Source: Culicoidibacter larvae (lineage in GTDB: Bacteria > Bacillota_I > Bacilli_A > Culicoidibacterales > Culicoidibacteraceae). From it: a stretch of 64,000 nucleotides of DNA. Location of the stretch: the NCBI RefSeq assembly GCF_005771635.1, contig NZ_VBWP01000003.1:186001-250000 (forward strand). Direction: 5' to 3'. Made by a program: the position numbers and the translations under genes. Below the pieces are notes generated by a model. The model worked only from the letters and a program-made list of their open reading frames with translations. It had not been told where the DNA came from and made no database searches. Positions 44,291-53,662 of this stretch are shown here, in pieces (position 1 is the stretch's first letter; every line of letters begins with the position of its first letter).

Positions 44291-46306
44291 CTAAGAGCGT
44301 TTTTTGATTATTATTACTGCCACACTAGATAAAAGCAATGCTGCACCAAATAATAATTCAGCATTATCATCCCCGGTTTGCGGAAGTTCTATTTTTACCC
44401 ACTGTGCATAGAGCACCAAATTTTCCGCCGGCATAGTACTAGTTGCAAAAGTCCACACTTGTCCCGTTCCATTTGCTTTTGTATTCCATCCCTTAAACGT
44501 ATATCCCGCTCTCACCGGATTATCTACCGGTGATGCAAATGCGCCTTCCACTAGTTGTTGTGTTTGAGGAGCCTGGCCGTCTCCGCCATTTAAGTTAAAA
44601 CTCAACAAATAACTCGCTACTTCGTATGATTGACTCCGGTTAGAAGTAATCACAACATCATCTTGCAAATCATAACTAGCATAATTGACAATACAAAATG
44701 GTTGCGCAGTATTGATAACCGAGCTCGGAATAGTAACGGTTTGCACTCCGCCATAATACATAAAGTCTTCTTGATGACTATAATCATCAAAAAGAAAACT
44801 GAGCTTGATACCTGATGATGACACATTTGGTAGTGTAGCCAGCTCAGGTACTTCAACATCCAATGTTGTTACACCATTAGCAGTATGCAGATTTGATGTC
44901 AGAATAGTTGGAAGCACATGAGTCAACGGTTGTCCTGCTACACTAACATTATTAGCTTCACCAAACAAAAGCGTATCATTAAATTGTAATGCAGCAATAT
45001 TAGAGCCCGCCTGATTATTAAAAAGAATTCCTGCTGCAACCGCATCTGTATCAATGATACTTTGATTGACAATCATTGAATCAATTACTGCCGTTTGTCT
45101 AAAGTTAAACGGAGCATCCATGCCATCAACTTGAAAAACTTTTGGTGAAATAGTTAAACTATCAATATGCCCACTTACCCATAACATACTTCTAGAAGTA
45201 ATGACATCACTACCATTGATACCTACAGGATCAATAGTAACCTCTTTAATATGACTTGCCGCATAAGAATCAACTATTAAGTAGCTTGCCGTGATATCAC
45301 CCAAAACATCAAACTTATCAATTGATGTTGCCTCTCTTGTATACAAAATACCATAATTGTTGGTTAATTGATTAATACTTGCTTGTGCGGTAATAGTCAA
45401 CGATGCAACCGGCCCATTCAAATAGAAGGCACCACTACGGACCGTTGCACGATTATTAAGCGTTATGTTCCCGGCAGTTGCAGGCTTACCCACCGCTCCG
45501 GTTGTAACAATTACCCGAGTATCAATGACACCATTTAAAACGATATCGCCAATCTTTCCATTCGCTGCCGCAGCATACACGGCAATCCCGGCCGGATTAA
45601 TAGCCTCACTGGTACTGGAAAACTCAACATAGCCAATCTCACCTGCACCAACAGCGACCAAACCATAATTTGCACTTGAAATCAGTTTTCCGTTAACAAT
45701 AATAGAATCAACTTTTGCACCATTATCAACACCAATTGCTTGCTGATTAGACTCAACAACACCATCAATTAAAAAGGAAATATCACTTTGATTAAGGTTA
45801 ACAATTATTGCTGACGCATAACCACTCTGAGATCTTACATACGATGTTTTATCAACATATAATTGAACATGACTGCTGACATCAATTGCATAATTATTAG
45901 TTGTATCAATCCGTGTGTTTACCAGATTGATATAAGCATTAGCTAAATATAAAGTTTTACTAAAATTACCATTAATAATGTTAATCTGTTCGCTGGAATT
46001 ATTAATGCGTAAACTAGCTGTCTGCGCTCCGGTTAATAATAAATCTCCTCCGCCACTAATAATTTGCACTTCAAACCCATTATTCAAGTTCTCATTAATA
46101 GTCTGGTAAGAGCCATTAGTATTATAGGTAAACGCTCCATCTATACCTGTAGTTAACAGGGCAGGTGGTGTTGATGGCGTTGATGCAACTATATCAGTTA
46201 CATCACCCGAATCGCTTGGTATAGCATAAACCAATTGCTGGCCTCCAGTCAAAGACAAAGTCAGCAAAAATATAACCGATAAACCAACCTTTATAAAGAA
46301 TTTCAT
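44291..46306 (-). CDS. LPXTG surface protein with beta-helix-like body and one B-repeat
   Basis: A 671-residue secreted protein with a signal peptide (1-28), a long repetitive beta-strand region (about 60-480) rich in short IxxLxVxG-type strands, suggestive of a right-handed beta-helix, then a single InlB B-repeat (about 565-635, GYTFKGWNTKANGTG). The sorting signal is LPQTGDD with a membrane helix and KKRS tail. AGGAGG lies before the ATG, and TATAAT lies upstream. It follows the vWA protein on the same strand. Probably an adhesin; the ligand is unknown. Confidence 0.87.
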   Translation of the reverse strand: MKFFIKVGLSVIFLLTLSLTGGQQLVYAIPSDSGDVTDIVASTPSTPPALLTTGIDGAFTYNTNGSYQTINENLNNGFEVQIISGGGDLLLTGAQTASLRINNSSEQINIINGNFSKTLYLANAYINLVNTRIDTTNNYAIDVSSHVQLYVDKTSYVRSQSGYASAIIVNLNQSDISFLIDGVVESNQQAIGVDNGAKVDSIIVNGKLISSANYGLVAVGAGEIGYVEFSSTSEAINPAGIAVYAAAANGKIGDIVLNGVIDTRVIVTTGAVGKPATAGNITLNNRATVRSGAFYLNGPVASLTITAQASINQLTNNYGILYTREATSIDKFDVLGDITASYLIVDSYAASHIKEVTIDPVGINGSDVITSRSMLWVSGHIDSLTISPKVFQVDGMDAPFNFRQTAVIDSMIVNQSIIDTDAVAAGILFNNQAGSNIAALQFNDTLLFGEANNVSVAGQPLTHVLPTILTSNLHTANGVTTLDVEVPELATLPNVSSSGIKLSFLFDDYSHQEDFMYYGGVQTVTIPSSVINTAQPFCIVNYASYDLQDDVVITSNRSQSYEVASYLLSFNLNGGDGQAPQTQQLVEGAFASPVDNPVRAGYTFKGWNTKANGTGQVWTFATSTMPAENLVLYAQWVKIELPQTGDDNAELLFGAALLLSSVAVIIIKKRS

Positions 46307-46378
46307 TTGACTACCTCCTATTCCTCATTACCACAATTATACTCCATCCACTTTTTTATTTATCAATTAACGCACATG

Positions 46379-46435
46379 TTTTGGGGAAAACAAAATAAAC
46401 GGTATGGCCTGAGGCCATACCGTTTATAAAATTCT
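46379..46435 (-). repeat. Terminator-bearing repeat, copy 2
   Basis: This is the partner of 44212-44268, placed immediately after the vWA-protein stop codon. The hairpin AAACGGTATGGCC/GGCCATACCGTTT pairs perfectly over 13 bp. The two copies flank the LPQTG-protein gene as direct repeats. Confidence 0.8.
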
Positions 46436-48588
46436 TATAAAAGATTATCGAATCGCGAACGATGACTAATAGCTAACATCGAAGCTGCCGCAGTCATTAA
46501 AATAATACTCACGAGCATAAACTGAATTTCGCCACCGGTCACAGCAAGTGTCCCGGTTTCTTCGTTTACAATCTTAAAATCCCAATTTTCAGGTGCGGTC
46601 ACAATTAAGTCACCGACATCATTATAATCAAGAGTTATATTAATGTCAGCAATTGGTTTATACTGAGCCGACTGCGTCCGCTCATGCAAGACATAGTTTC
46701 CTTTAATTAATCCATTAAAAGTAATCTGCCCTTGAGCATTGGTTTGTTGAATACTGTTGTATTCAACGTCTTTTCCGGTTAATTCAAACTCAATCCCGCT
46801 AATTGCTTGATTATTTTGATTCACCTTAGTAATTGTCATATCCAATGTCTTTAAAGTGTTGGTAATAACTATATTATTATCCGTATTATTTACCGTAGCC
46901 AGATAGTCATTATTGCCAACTTCAACAATGCTATAATCAAAGATTTCACCCTTATTGTTATAAAGTGGCAAAGCTTCAGGAGTAGCTGATGATTGTGGAG
47001 TGACAGTATTTATCTGCTGTTGCCAGTTATCTGCTTGAGCTAAGGTCATTTCCGTTGTTCTTGTCCAAGCATTCGGATCAGTAGTGTTATTTCTAGTAAC
47101 GTAATAGCTTATTGTATTTGGTCGTAAATTGTACTGATCTTCAAAGTCTGACCAAGCTTTAGTGATATTTAAAGTTGTTGCTTCGCCTCTAATTGCCGGG
47201 ATTGGAAAATCAAATTCATCGGTGCTTGTACTGGTAGGTACTAAAATAGTTCGTTGATTAGCCAAGTACCAAACATCTGGTTTAAAATTATTCTCAGTAT
47301 TTAAATGGATCTTATATGTGAGGGTGACTTTTTCATTATAACCAATATGCAGTCCTTCCAAATAAATAACATTATCTTGCTCACGTACTGTTACACCATT
47401 TGTTAAGCTATTATTTGCTACCCAAACACCATTTTCTTTAACAAAACCGGAAAGTGTATAATTACTGAACACACCATTTTCTTTTTCCAAAATAACATGC
47501 TCACCCATTGGGTCAATGACTTTACCATCTTGGATGGTATTAATGGTATTAGCTGCAATCGTTAATGTTTCACTTAATCCTTCAAGATTTTCATCAACAG
47601 TAAAATAATGAGCTAAATTGGATGCGATATTCTTACTGATATATTCGCCACGACTTGATGGTGACGCAGCGACATTATAAAATTCAACACCTATCTGTTT
47701 TAAATGCACAACCATCCCTAAAGTTAAATTAGATATCTCTTCACTGGTAGTAAGAATAGCATTCGTAGGATCACCATCCACTACCGATTGACTATTGGTG
47801 TAATATTGACTGCTACCAGTCTGAAAATCAGTATAATATCCGGCTGCAGAATAACCGTTATATGGCGTAATCTCACCTGTATTAGGATATAGCGTAGCAC
47901 CACTTACTGGCAAATATGCTCGATTGGCACTACCATCACCAATATGAATTGCCAAATTTCTATGTGCCGGGTCACCATATGTTTGATACATTTGCAAAGC
48001 TTCATTTAACCCTTTTTGAATAAAGGTTCCTGTGTGCGTTTCAGCATTAGCTAGAAAATTCAATAGATCCGCTTTACTACTTGTGTAGGGTAGACTCATG
48101 ACCTGGCGATTATAGGTAACAATCCCAACCCGAATTGTACCTGCCTCTAACGAAGTACTAATCTCATCTATAAAAGTATTCATCCCAGCAATTGTATTCT
48201 CTAATTTCTGACCAACCATAGTTGATGAGAAATCAATAATGAATACCAAATCAATCGGCGTTCCTTGACTATTCCCTTTCACCTCTAAATTAACATCAAA
48301 AAGGCCCGGAACAGTATCACTTTGGGTCGCATACTTCTTAACATAACTTATATCATTATAATTAACGAATCCCTCTTCATCCAAAAGTGGATTGCTCGGA
48401 TTATCATAATTATAATTCAAAACATTTTCTCCATATTTATTAGCATCATTATCAACTAAATAGGTTCCATCTGTGCCATCAGCATATTCAAAAGCACCAA
48501 TTGAAAGTGCTGAAGCAGTCATTGAAAAACTTACACTAATAGTTACCACTGAAAGCAAAATGATAAATACTTTATTCCAAAATTTCAT
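46435..48588 (-). CDS. Secreted von Willebrand A-domain protein with Cna-B/SpaA-like domains
   Basis: A 717-residue surface protein with a signal peptide (1-28) and a vWA domain (about 105-330) whose metal-ion-dependent adhesion site begins DFSSTM. Two collagen-adhesin B-like regions follow (about 465-560 and 580-675, the second with ITKVNQNNQAISGIEFELTG) and may form isopeptide bonds. The C terminus has LAVTGGE, a helix and an RSRF tail; the usual proline of LPXTG is absent. The layout resembles pilus-tip adhesins such as RrgA. No pilin-class sortase is nearby. The start is the ATG at 48588, 10 nt after AGGAGG. Confidence 0.85.
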   Translation of the reverse strand: MKFWNKVFIILLSVVTISVSFSMTASALSIGAFEYADGTDGTYLVDNDANKYGENVLNYNYDNPSNPLLDEEGFVNYNDISYVKKYATQSDTVPGLFDVNLEVKGNSQGTPIDLVFIIDFSSTMVGQKLENTIAGMNTFIDEISTSLEAGTIRVGIVTYNRQVMSLPYTSSKADLLNFLANAETHTGTFIQKGLNEALQMYQTYGDPAHRNLAIHIGDGSANRAYLPVSGATLYPNTGEITPYNGYSAAGYYTDFQTGSSQYYTNSQSVVDGDPTNAILTTSEEISNLTLGMVVHLKQIGVEFYNVAASPSSRGEYISKNIASNLAHYFTVDENLEGLSETLTIAANTINTIQDGKVIDPMGEHVILEKENGVFSNYTLSGFVKENGVWVANNSLTNGVTVREQDNVIYLEGLHIGYNEKVTLTYKIHLNTENNFKPDVWYLANQRTILVPTSTSTDEFDFPIPAIRGEATTLNITKAWSDFEDQYNLRPNTISYYVTRNNTTDPNAWTRTTEMTLAQADNWQQQINTVTPQSSATPEALPLYNNKGEIFDYSIVEVGNNDYLATVNNTDNNIVITNTLKTLDMTITKVNQNNQAISGIEFELTGKDVEYNSIQQTNAQGQITFNGLIKGNYVLHERTQSAQYKPIADINITLDYNDVGDLIVTAPENWDFKIVNEETGTLAVTGGEIQFMLVSIILMTAAASMLAISHRSRFDNLL

Positions 48589-48938
48589 ACCTACATGCCC
48601 TCCTCTTATCATAGCTCCATGCTATCACACTTTTTTCATTTCTTCAAAGAGGAAGCAATAATAATTAAAAAATAATCAATAATTGCAAAAAAACTATACT
48701 ATCCATATTAGATTAATACAACTATCTTTAAAAACGCAAAATTAAAAGACCGCAAATAGCGGTCCTCTTTTCTAGAAAAGATTTTGGCTGTAGAATCAAA
48801 ACAATCTATGGTCTTCCTCTCCAAAATAATTGTTATTCCTACCACCCATATATTACTATTGTTATAATTTTTTGTAAATCAATATGTATTTAAAATTTTT
48901 GTGAATCCATAACCTTTACCAAGATTCACCATACAGAG
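48589..48938. other. 350-bp gap with tspO terminator
   Basis: A hairpin at 48744-48770 (GACCGC/GCGGTC stem with AAAAGA and TCTTTT flanks) terminates tspO, about 170 bp past its stop codon. The rest holds the upstream region of the vWA gene and AT-rich DNA with no coding frame. Confidence 0.7.
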
Positions 48939-49409
48939 TCAGTTTAAAAATAAAATGGCATAGTTTAATACACTCGCGAATGTTACCCACAAAAAATATG
49001 GTCCCATCAGCCACATAGCTACCGGTTTATATTTACTATAAAATGCTTGTTGAATAAACAAAAGAATCCATAAAAGTGTAATATCAATAACCGAAAGCAA
49101 ATTGTTTTGAAGTGTAAAAAACAGTCCTGACCATATAAAATTGAGAATAAATTGTGCAATAAACATGCTTAACATTATCTTTCTTTGCTGCATATCTGCA
49201 TGTGTCAAAATAAAATAAAATGTTATTCCCATAAGAATATATAATATGATCCATACCGGCCCGAATAACCACGCCGGCGGTGCAAATACCGGCAAAATTA
49301 ATGACTTATAATATTCTCCGGCATTAATTGAAAAAATACCCGATAATAAACCTAATAAAGTAACAATAATTATACTTGCCCAAAGGCGCCAATCTTTTAC
49401 TACTTTCAT
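48939..49409 (-). CDS. tspO: TspO/MBR family membrane protein
   Basis: A 156-residue protein with five membrane helices. Family motifs visible are the PVFAPPAWLFGPVWIILYILMGI segment after the first helix, the WSGLFF helix and the polar end. TspO proteins bind porphyrins and act in tetrapyrrole and stress metabolism. The start is the ATG at 49409 with GGTGGTGA upstream; two in-frame GTG codons precede it. It is a single-gene unit, divergent from the DAK2-DegV operon. Confidence 0.9.
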   Translation of the reverse strand: MKVVKDWRLWASIIIVTLLGLLSGIFSINAGEYYKSLILPVFAPPAWLFGPVWIILYILMGITFYFILTHADMQQRKIMLSMFIAQFILNFIWSGLFFTLQNNLLSVIDITLLWILLFIQQAFYSKYKPVAMWLMGPYFLWVTFASVLNYAILFLN

Positions 49410-49491
49410 TTTTCTCACCACCTAAATCACTTATACCACTTATTTTCAAGATTGTCCGTGAGAATGCTTAGTGAAATTCACACAAATAGTT

Positions 49492-49567
49492 TTCGTATGG
49501 CCCTACAAAGTAGAGCCATACGAAATTAATGTAAATCAATTGTGTCTAAGCATCTATTTTGTATAAT
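49492..49567 (+). promoter_or_regulatory. Promoter of the DAK2-DegV operon and a divergent-region hairpin
   Basis: TTGTGT (49540-49545), a 16-bp spacer and TATAAT (49562-49567) precede the GTG start at 49615. Upstream, an inverted repeat (49492-49501 with 49515-49524, TTCGTATGGC arm) lies between the divergent tspO and this operon. Confidence 0.6.
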
Positions 49568-49614
49568 TGTATTAGAATACACAAAAGATAAGCAATAACA
49601 AAGGGTGAAGATAC

Positions 49615-51381
49615 GTGAAAATAAATTACAGCCAATTCTATCAGGGGATTATTATTGGTTCCAAAAAAATAATTGAAAACAAAAACCAACTTAATCAAAT
49701 AAACGTTTTCCCGGTAGCTGATGCGGATACTGGATCAAATCTTTCAGAAACAGCAAAAAATATTACCCAATACATGAGCAATGAAGAAAGTATTGCCCAA
49801 GTATTTAAAAGCGCCGCTCGTGGCGCTTTTATCGGCGCTCGCGGCAACAGCGGCATCATCTTCGCACAGTTCATGGATTTTTGTGCAAAAGAAATGCCGG
49901 ATACACCATCAATTGAGCTGAGCGACTTTTCTACCAAAATGAAACAAGCAGTCGATAACCTATATAATTATGTAATAGACCCGGTGGAAGGTACAATTCT
50001 AACAATATTGCGAAGCTGGGCGCATACTCTAGAAAGCTATAAGCAGCACGACGATTTTGATGAATACATTGACTCAGTAATTATCAATACATATGCGACA
50101 TTACAAAATACACCAGAGTTATTACCGGTCCTTAAAAAACGTGGTGTAGTTGACAGTGGTGCCCAAGGCATGTTCTATTTCATAGAGGGCCTCATGCAAA
50201 GTTTCTCTAAAACCAATCAGTCCATACTAACTCATGAACCAAAGATTACTGAAAACGTAATAATTGAAACCAGCGATTTAGCTGATAGTGATGTATATCG
50301 TTACTGTTGCGAATTTATGCTGGAAAAGCATGATGCAATTACTAAAGAAGAACTGGCAAATTTTGGTGACTCTGCCCTCATCTTAGAACAAAATGATTTA
50401 GTAAAAGTGCATATCCATAGTAATAACCCGGACCTAGTCGCAAAGTATCTACTAACTCGCGGAACAATCACAACACAAAAAGTCGAGGACATGCAACTCC
50501 AAAAAAATGTCGGAAGCAACAAAAAAGGTAGTATCGCTATTATTACCGATTCTATAGCGGACTTACCCGGAGAATATGTAACGGAACAACAAATCTTTGT
50601 TATTCCGTTATCATTAGAAATCAATGGGCAATCATACTTGGATAGATTAACAATACAGAGTGAAGACTTTTCATTTATGAATGCTCATACTAATCAACAA
50701 CCAAAAAGCTCCTTACCCTCGTTATACGCGATAGAAAGAACCTTAGATTTTGTATTTGCCCATTATGATGAGGCAATAATTATTACTGTTTCCGGAAAAT
50801 TGAGTGGTACCTACAAAACTTTAAATCAATATGTTAAAAAATATTCTGATAAGAAAATACAGGTTATTGACAGTAAGTTAAATTCCGGAGCACAAGGCTT
50901 ACTTGTTAAAAAAGCGGTAGCCCTGCGCGAACAAGGAAAAGACTTAGAAACTATAACAAACGACCTTACAGCTCAAAGAGAAAACTACAAAATTTTAGTT
51001 GCTCTGGATACAACCAAAGGTTTAGCCCGCTCAGGAAGAGTCTCAAATACAACGGCTAGTATACTAAAAGCACTTAATTTTAAACCTATAATGTCTTTAA
51101 ACAAAGATGGCGAAGGTATTGCTTTTGGTGCATCCTTTTCGCAAGCTGGCCTCAAGAAGAAAATATTAAAAAGCATTGCAAAGGAAAATAATATTTCCGG
51201 CATTAACAACTATGTTATTCTGCATGCTAATTGTCCAGATAAAGCAGATCAATTTGCTGCAGAAATCGAACAGCTTATTGGAAAAAAAGCTGATTACATT
51301 TCCAATATATCACCTGTAGTTGAAGCAACTGCTGGTGCTGGTGCGATTGCAGTTGCATATGAAACGGAGGCAAAAAAATGA
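49615..51381 (+). CDS. Fused DAK2 (FakA-like) and DegV (FakB-like) protein
   Basis: This 588-residue protein joins two partners of fatty-acid kinase in one chain. Residues about 1-200 form a DhaL/DAK2 ATP-binding domain (INVFPVADADTGSN metal site and GARGNSGIIFAQF). Residues about 210-295 resemble the FakA middle domain (YCCEFMLEK, VKVHIHSNNPD). Residues about 305-585 form a DegV lipid-binding domain (AIITDSIADLP, VSGKLSGTY). FakA phosphorylates fatty acids held by FakB. The start is GTG with AGGGTGAAG. The downstream gene overlaps it (ATGA). Lipid kinase activity is inferred. Confidence 0.85.
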   Translation: MKINYSQFYQGIIIGSKKIIENKNQLNQINVFPVADADTGSNLSETAKNITQYMSNEESIAQVFKSAARGAFIGARGNSGIIFAQFMDFCAKEMPDTPSIELSDFSTKMKQAVDNLYNYVIDPVEGTILTILRSWAHTLESYKQHDDFDEYIDSVIINTYATLQNTPELLPVLKKRGVVDSGAQGMFYFIEGLMQSFSKTNQSILTHEPKITENVIIETSDLADSDVYRYCCEFMLEKHDAITKEELANFGDSALILEQNDLVKVHIHSNNPDLVAKYLLTRGTITTQKVEDMQLQKNVGSNKKGSIAIITDSIADLPGEYVTEQQIFVIPLSLEINGQSYLDRLTIQSEDFSFMNAHTNQQPKSSLPSLYAIERTLDFVFAHYDEAIIITVSGKLSGTYKTLNQYVKKYSDKKIQVIDSKLNSGAQGLLVKKAVALREQGKDLETITNDLTAQRENYKILVALDTTKGLARSGRVSNTTASILKALNFKPIMSLNKDGEGIAFGASFSQAGLKKKILKSIAKENNISGINNYVILHANCPDKADQFAAEIEQLIGKKADYISNISPVVEATAGAGAIAVAYETEAKK

Positions 51382-52160
51382 ATACTATAATTTTAATTTC
51401 GTGGCTTACTATAGCAATATACTTTTCCATTTTTCTAGTTGTCGGCAATATACTAAAGAACAACTCAATTGTTGATATCGGATGGGGTGCTGGCTTTGTT
51501 GTGGTCGCAATCACTACATTATTGGTTTCTAATAACTTTGATATTATCAGTATCATCTTAACTATTCTCGTTTCGGTCTGGGGTATTCGACTTTCCTACC
51601 ATCTATTCAAAAGAAATGCAGGCAAAGGCGAAGATTATCGATATATTGCCATGCGTAAACGTTGGGGTAAGCATCAAATAATTGGTTCATTCATCAATGT
51701 TTATCTCATGCAGGCAATTATGATGGCACTTGTTTCTTATGGGTATGTCTATGGAATCTTGCAGCCGGATAAAGTTTTCTCAATATGGACAGTCATTGGT
51801 CTAATTGTCTGGGGCATCGGTATTTTGTTTGAAGTTGTCGGCGATCGACAATTAAGAAATTTCATCGCAAACAATAATGGCAAAGAAGTTCTTGATACCG
51901 GCTTGTGGAAATATACTAGACATCCAAACTATTTTGGCGAAGCAACCAGCTGGTGGGGCATCTTTATCATTGTTCTAGGTTCAACTGGAAACATATTAGC
52001 GATAATAAGCCCGATTGTAATAACCGTGCTTGTGCGTTTTATTTCCGGGGTACCGCTACTTGAGAAAAAAATGATGCAACAGGATGCATACAAAAAATAT
52101 GCTGAAAAAACATCGGTATTCTTTCCACTTCCACCTAAAAATAAAGGAGGTAATAAATAA
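51378..52160 (+). CDS. DUF1295 membrane protein (steroid-reductase/ICMT-like)
   Basis: A 260-residue protein with about seven helices. The DUF1295 hallmarks are SIVDIGWGAGF, KGEDYRYIAMRKRWG and the C-terminal LDTGLWKYTRHPNYFGEATSWWGIF motif shared with isoprenylcysteine-methyltransferase and steroid 5-alpha-reductase relatives. Such proteins are thought to modify lipids. It overlaps the DAK2-DegV gene by 4 bp and the next gene by 1 bp, so the three are co-translated. Confidence 0.88.
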   Translation: MNTIILISWLTIAIYFSIFLVVGNILKNNSIVDIGWGAGFVVVAITTLLVSNNFDIISIILTILVSVWGIRLSYHLFKRNAGKGEDYRYIAMRKRWGKHQIIGSFINVYLMQAIMMALVSYGYVYGILQPDKVFSIWTVIGLIVWGIGILFEVVGDRQLRNFIANNNGKEVLDTGLWKYTRHPNYFGEATSWWGIFIIVLGSTGNILAIISPIVITVLVRFISGVPLLEKKMMQQDAYKKYAEKTSVFFPLPPKNKGGNK

Positions 52161-52558
52161 TGAACTATATAAAAGAATACGTTATTGCTCTAATTATATT
52201 CTTAATCATCGATGGTATATGGTTGGTATTTATCTCAAAAGACTTATACAAACAAGCACTTGGCCCGCTTATGGCTGGACAAGTCAATTTCGTGGCGGCA
52301 ATCATTTTTTATCTCATTTTTATTGCTGGTATGGTTTTCTTTGTTATTCACCCAGCAGTATTATCTGGCAATGTAATTGAAGCACTACTTAAAGGTGCAT
52401 TCCTAGGACTTATATGCTATGCAACTTATGATTTAACTAATCTGGCGGCACTTAAAGACTGGCCCTTACATATCACAATAATTGATTTACTATGGGGAAC
52501 GTTTATAACCAGCATAACTAGCTTTATTACCACTTATCTCGTATTATTACTAAAATAA
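52160..52558 (+). CDS. DUF2177 membrane protein
   Basis: A 132-residue protein with four helices, matching DUF2177 in the starting helix with IDGIWLVFISKDLYK, the FFVIHPA loop and CYATYDLTNLAALKDWP. Function unknown; it often accompanies DUF1295 or lipid-related genes in my recollection. It shares TAATG with the preceding gene and is followed by a terminator. Confidence 0.88.
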   Translation: MNYIKEYVIALIIFLIIDGIWLVFISKDLYKQALGPLMAGQVNFVAAIIFYLIFIAGMVFFVIHPAVLSGNVIEALLKGAFLGLICYATYDLTNLAALKDWPLHITIIDLLWGTFITSITSFITTYLVLLLK

Positions 52559-52560
52559 TA

Positions 52561-52588
52561 AAAAGGAAGCTGAATTCAGCTTCCTTTT
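52561..52588. terminator. Terminator between DUF2177 and hydrolase genes
   Basis: A fully self-complementary 28-bp sequence (AAAAGGAAGCTGAA and its complement) followed by T residues lies between convergent genes. Confidence 0.88.
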
Positions 52589-53536
52589 TTATATATTACT
52601 ATAAATATTGTTGATTAACTGCGCTACTTGAGCTGACTTAGATAAATGTGGTACATGTCCGGAATTTTTAATCAAATAAATTTGATTGACACCCAAATTA
52701 TTTAACTGCTCTGAAATATCAGTAACATAGCCATCGTTCTCACCAACAATAACTGTTATTTTATCGCTATTTACCCTTAAGATATCTTCCAATTCTTGTT
52801 CTTCAAAATATTGATTATACTGCTCAAAGGTTTTTGTCGTACCAATTATTGAAGCATTATAGTTTCTGGTATCAATATCTGCTTGTGTTGGACAAAAATC
52901 ATTTGCCTGCTCACACCCAAGCGCATATAAGAAATTCCCTATAAATCCGCCGCCCATAGCTAAAAATGTAAATCCACTGCCAATCCCTAGTGGAACATTA
53001 CCAAGTGCAGAAAAAGATCCCCCGCCTTGATTGAAGAACAACGGACTTATCGCAACAAATTTGTTAATTTTATCTGCATGTTCTTTTAGATATAGCATAC
53101 CTTGTGTAGTACTATATGAAACTGTCACCAAATTAACTTGTTTATCCGGAACTAACTCGGCAAAGATTTTTTGCAGCATATTTGTTTGCCAATCCATTGT
53201 TGGCTTCTCATCATCAGTCAGTCTTTCAGATAAACCCAACCCCGGAAGATCAATAAAAACATAGAATTTACTAGCATCCAAATACGGTGCAATATGGTTC
53301 CACTCATTATTGGCTGCCGCATTAAAACCATGCAAAAAGATTGTGGGCAAATCTGTAGAATTCGCATCACCATAAGTCTTATAGTTTATTTTATAGCCGT
53401 TCACCTCTATAAAATTATCTAGTTGAACACTCGAATACTCAACTTTCTCAATATTTTCTTTGTAAATTAAAATTCCAATATTAAAAATTCCCAAAACAAT
53501 TACAAGTGCTAAAAACACTCTTAAAACATTCTTCAC
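52589..53536 (-). CDS. Membrane-anchored alpha/beta hydrolase
   Basis: A 315-residue hydrolase with an N-terminal membrane helix (about 4-24), so the catalytic domain is probably outside. It has the oxyanion strand IFLHGFNAAANNEWN, an IDLPGLGLSE segment and a VTVSYSTTQG nucleophile elbow. There the first glycine of GxSxG is replaced by valine and the last by threonine. The acid (GENDGYVTD) and histidine (NSGHVPH) are present. The start is GTG with GGAGGGA upstream. Substrate unknown. Confidence 0.82.
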   Translation of the reverse strand: MKNVLRVFLALVIVLGIFNIGILIYKENIEKVEYSSVQLDNFIEVNGYKINYKTYGDANSTDLPTIFLHGFNAAANNEWNHIAPYLDASKFYVFIDLPGLGLSERLTDDEKPTMDWQTNMLQKIFAELVPDKQVNLVTVSYSTTQGMLYLKEHADKINKFVAISPLFFNQGGGSFSALGNVPLGIGSGFTFLAMGGGFIGNFLYALGCEQANDFCPTQADIDTRNYNASIIGTTKTFEQYNQYFEEQELEDILRVNSDKITVIVGENDGYVTDISEQLNNLGVNQIYLIKNSGHVPHLSKSAQVAQLINNIYSNI

Positions 53537-53621
53537 TGTATCCCTCCGTTGAATCCCATAAAATAAATTGTATCAAAGATAAAATTTATTTCAACTTATT
53601 TTGTAAATTTGATATATTAAA

Positions 53622-53656
53622 AAAAGACGCAAACAATGACTGTTTGCGTCTTTTAA
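53622..53656 (-). terminator. Terminator downstream of the LRR gene region
   Basis: A 14-bp perfect stem (53622-53635 with 53641-53654, AAAAGACGCAAACA arm) lies about 90 bp past the LRR-protein stop codon. It directly follows a short coding remnant. Confidence 0.85.
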
Positions 53657-53662
53657 ATTTCT

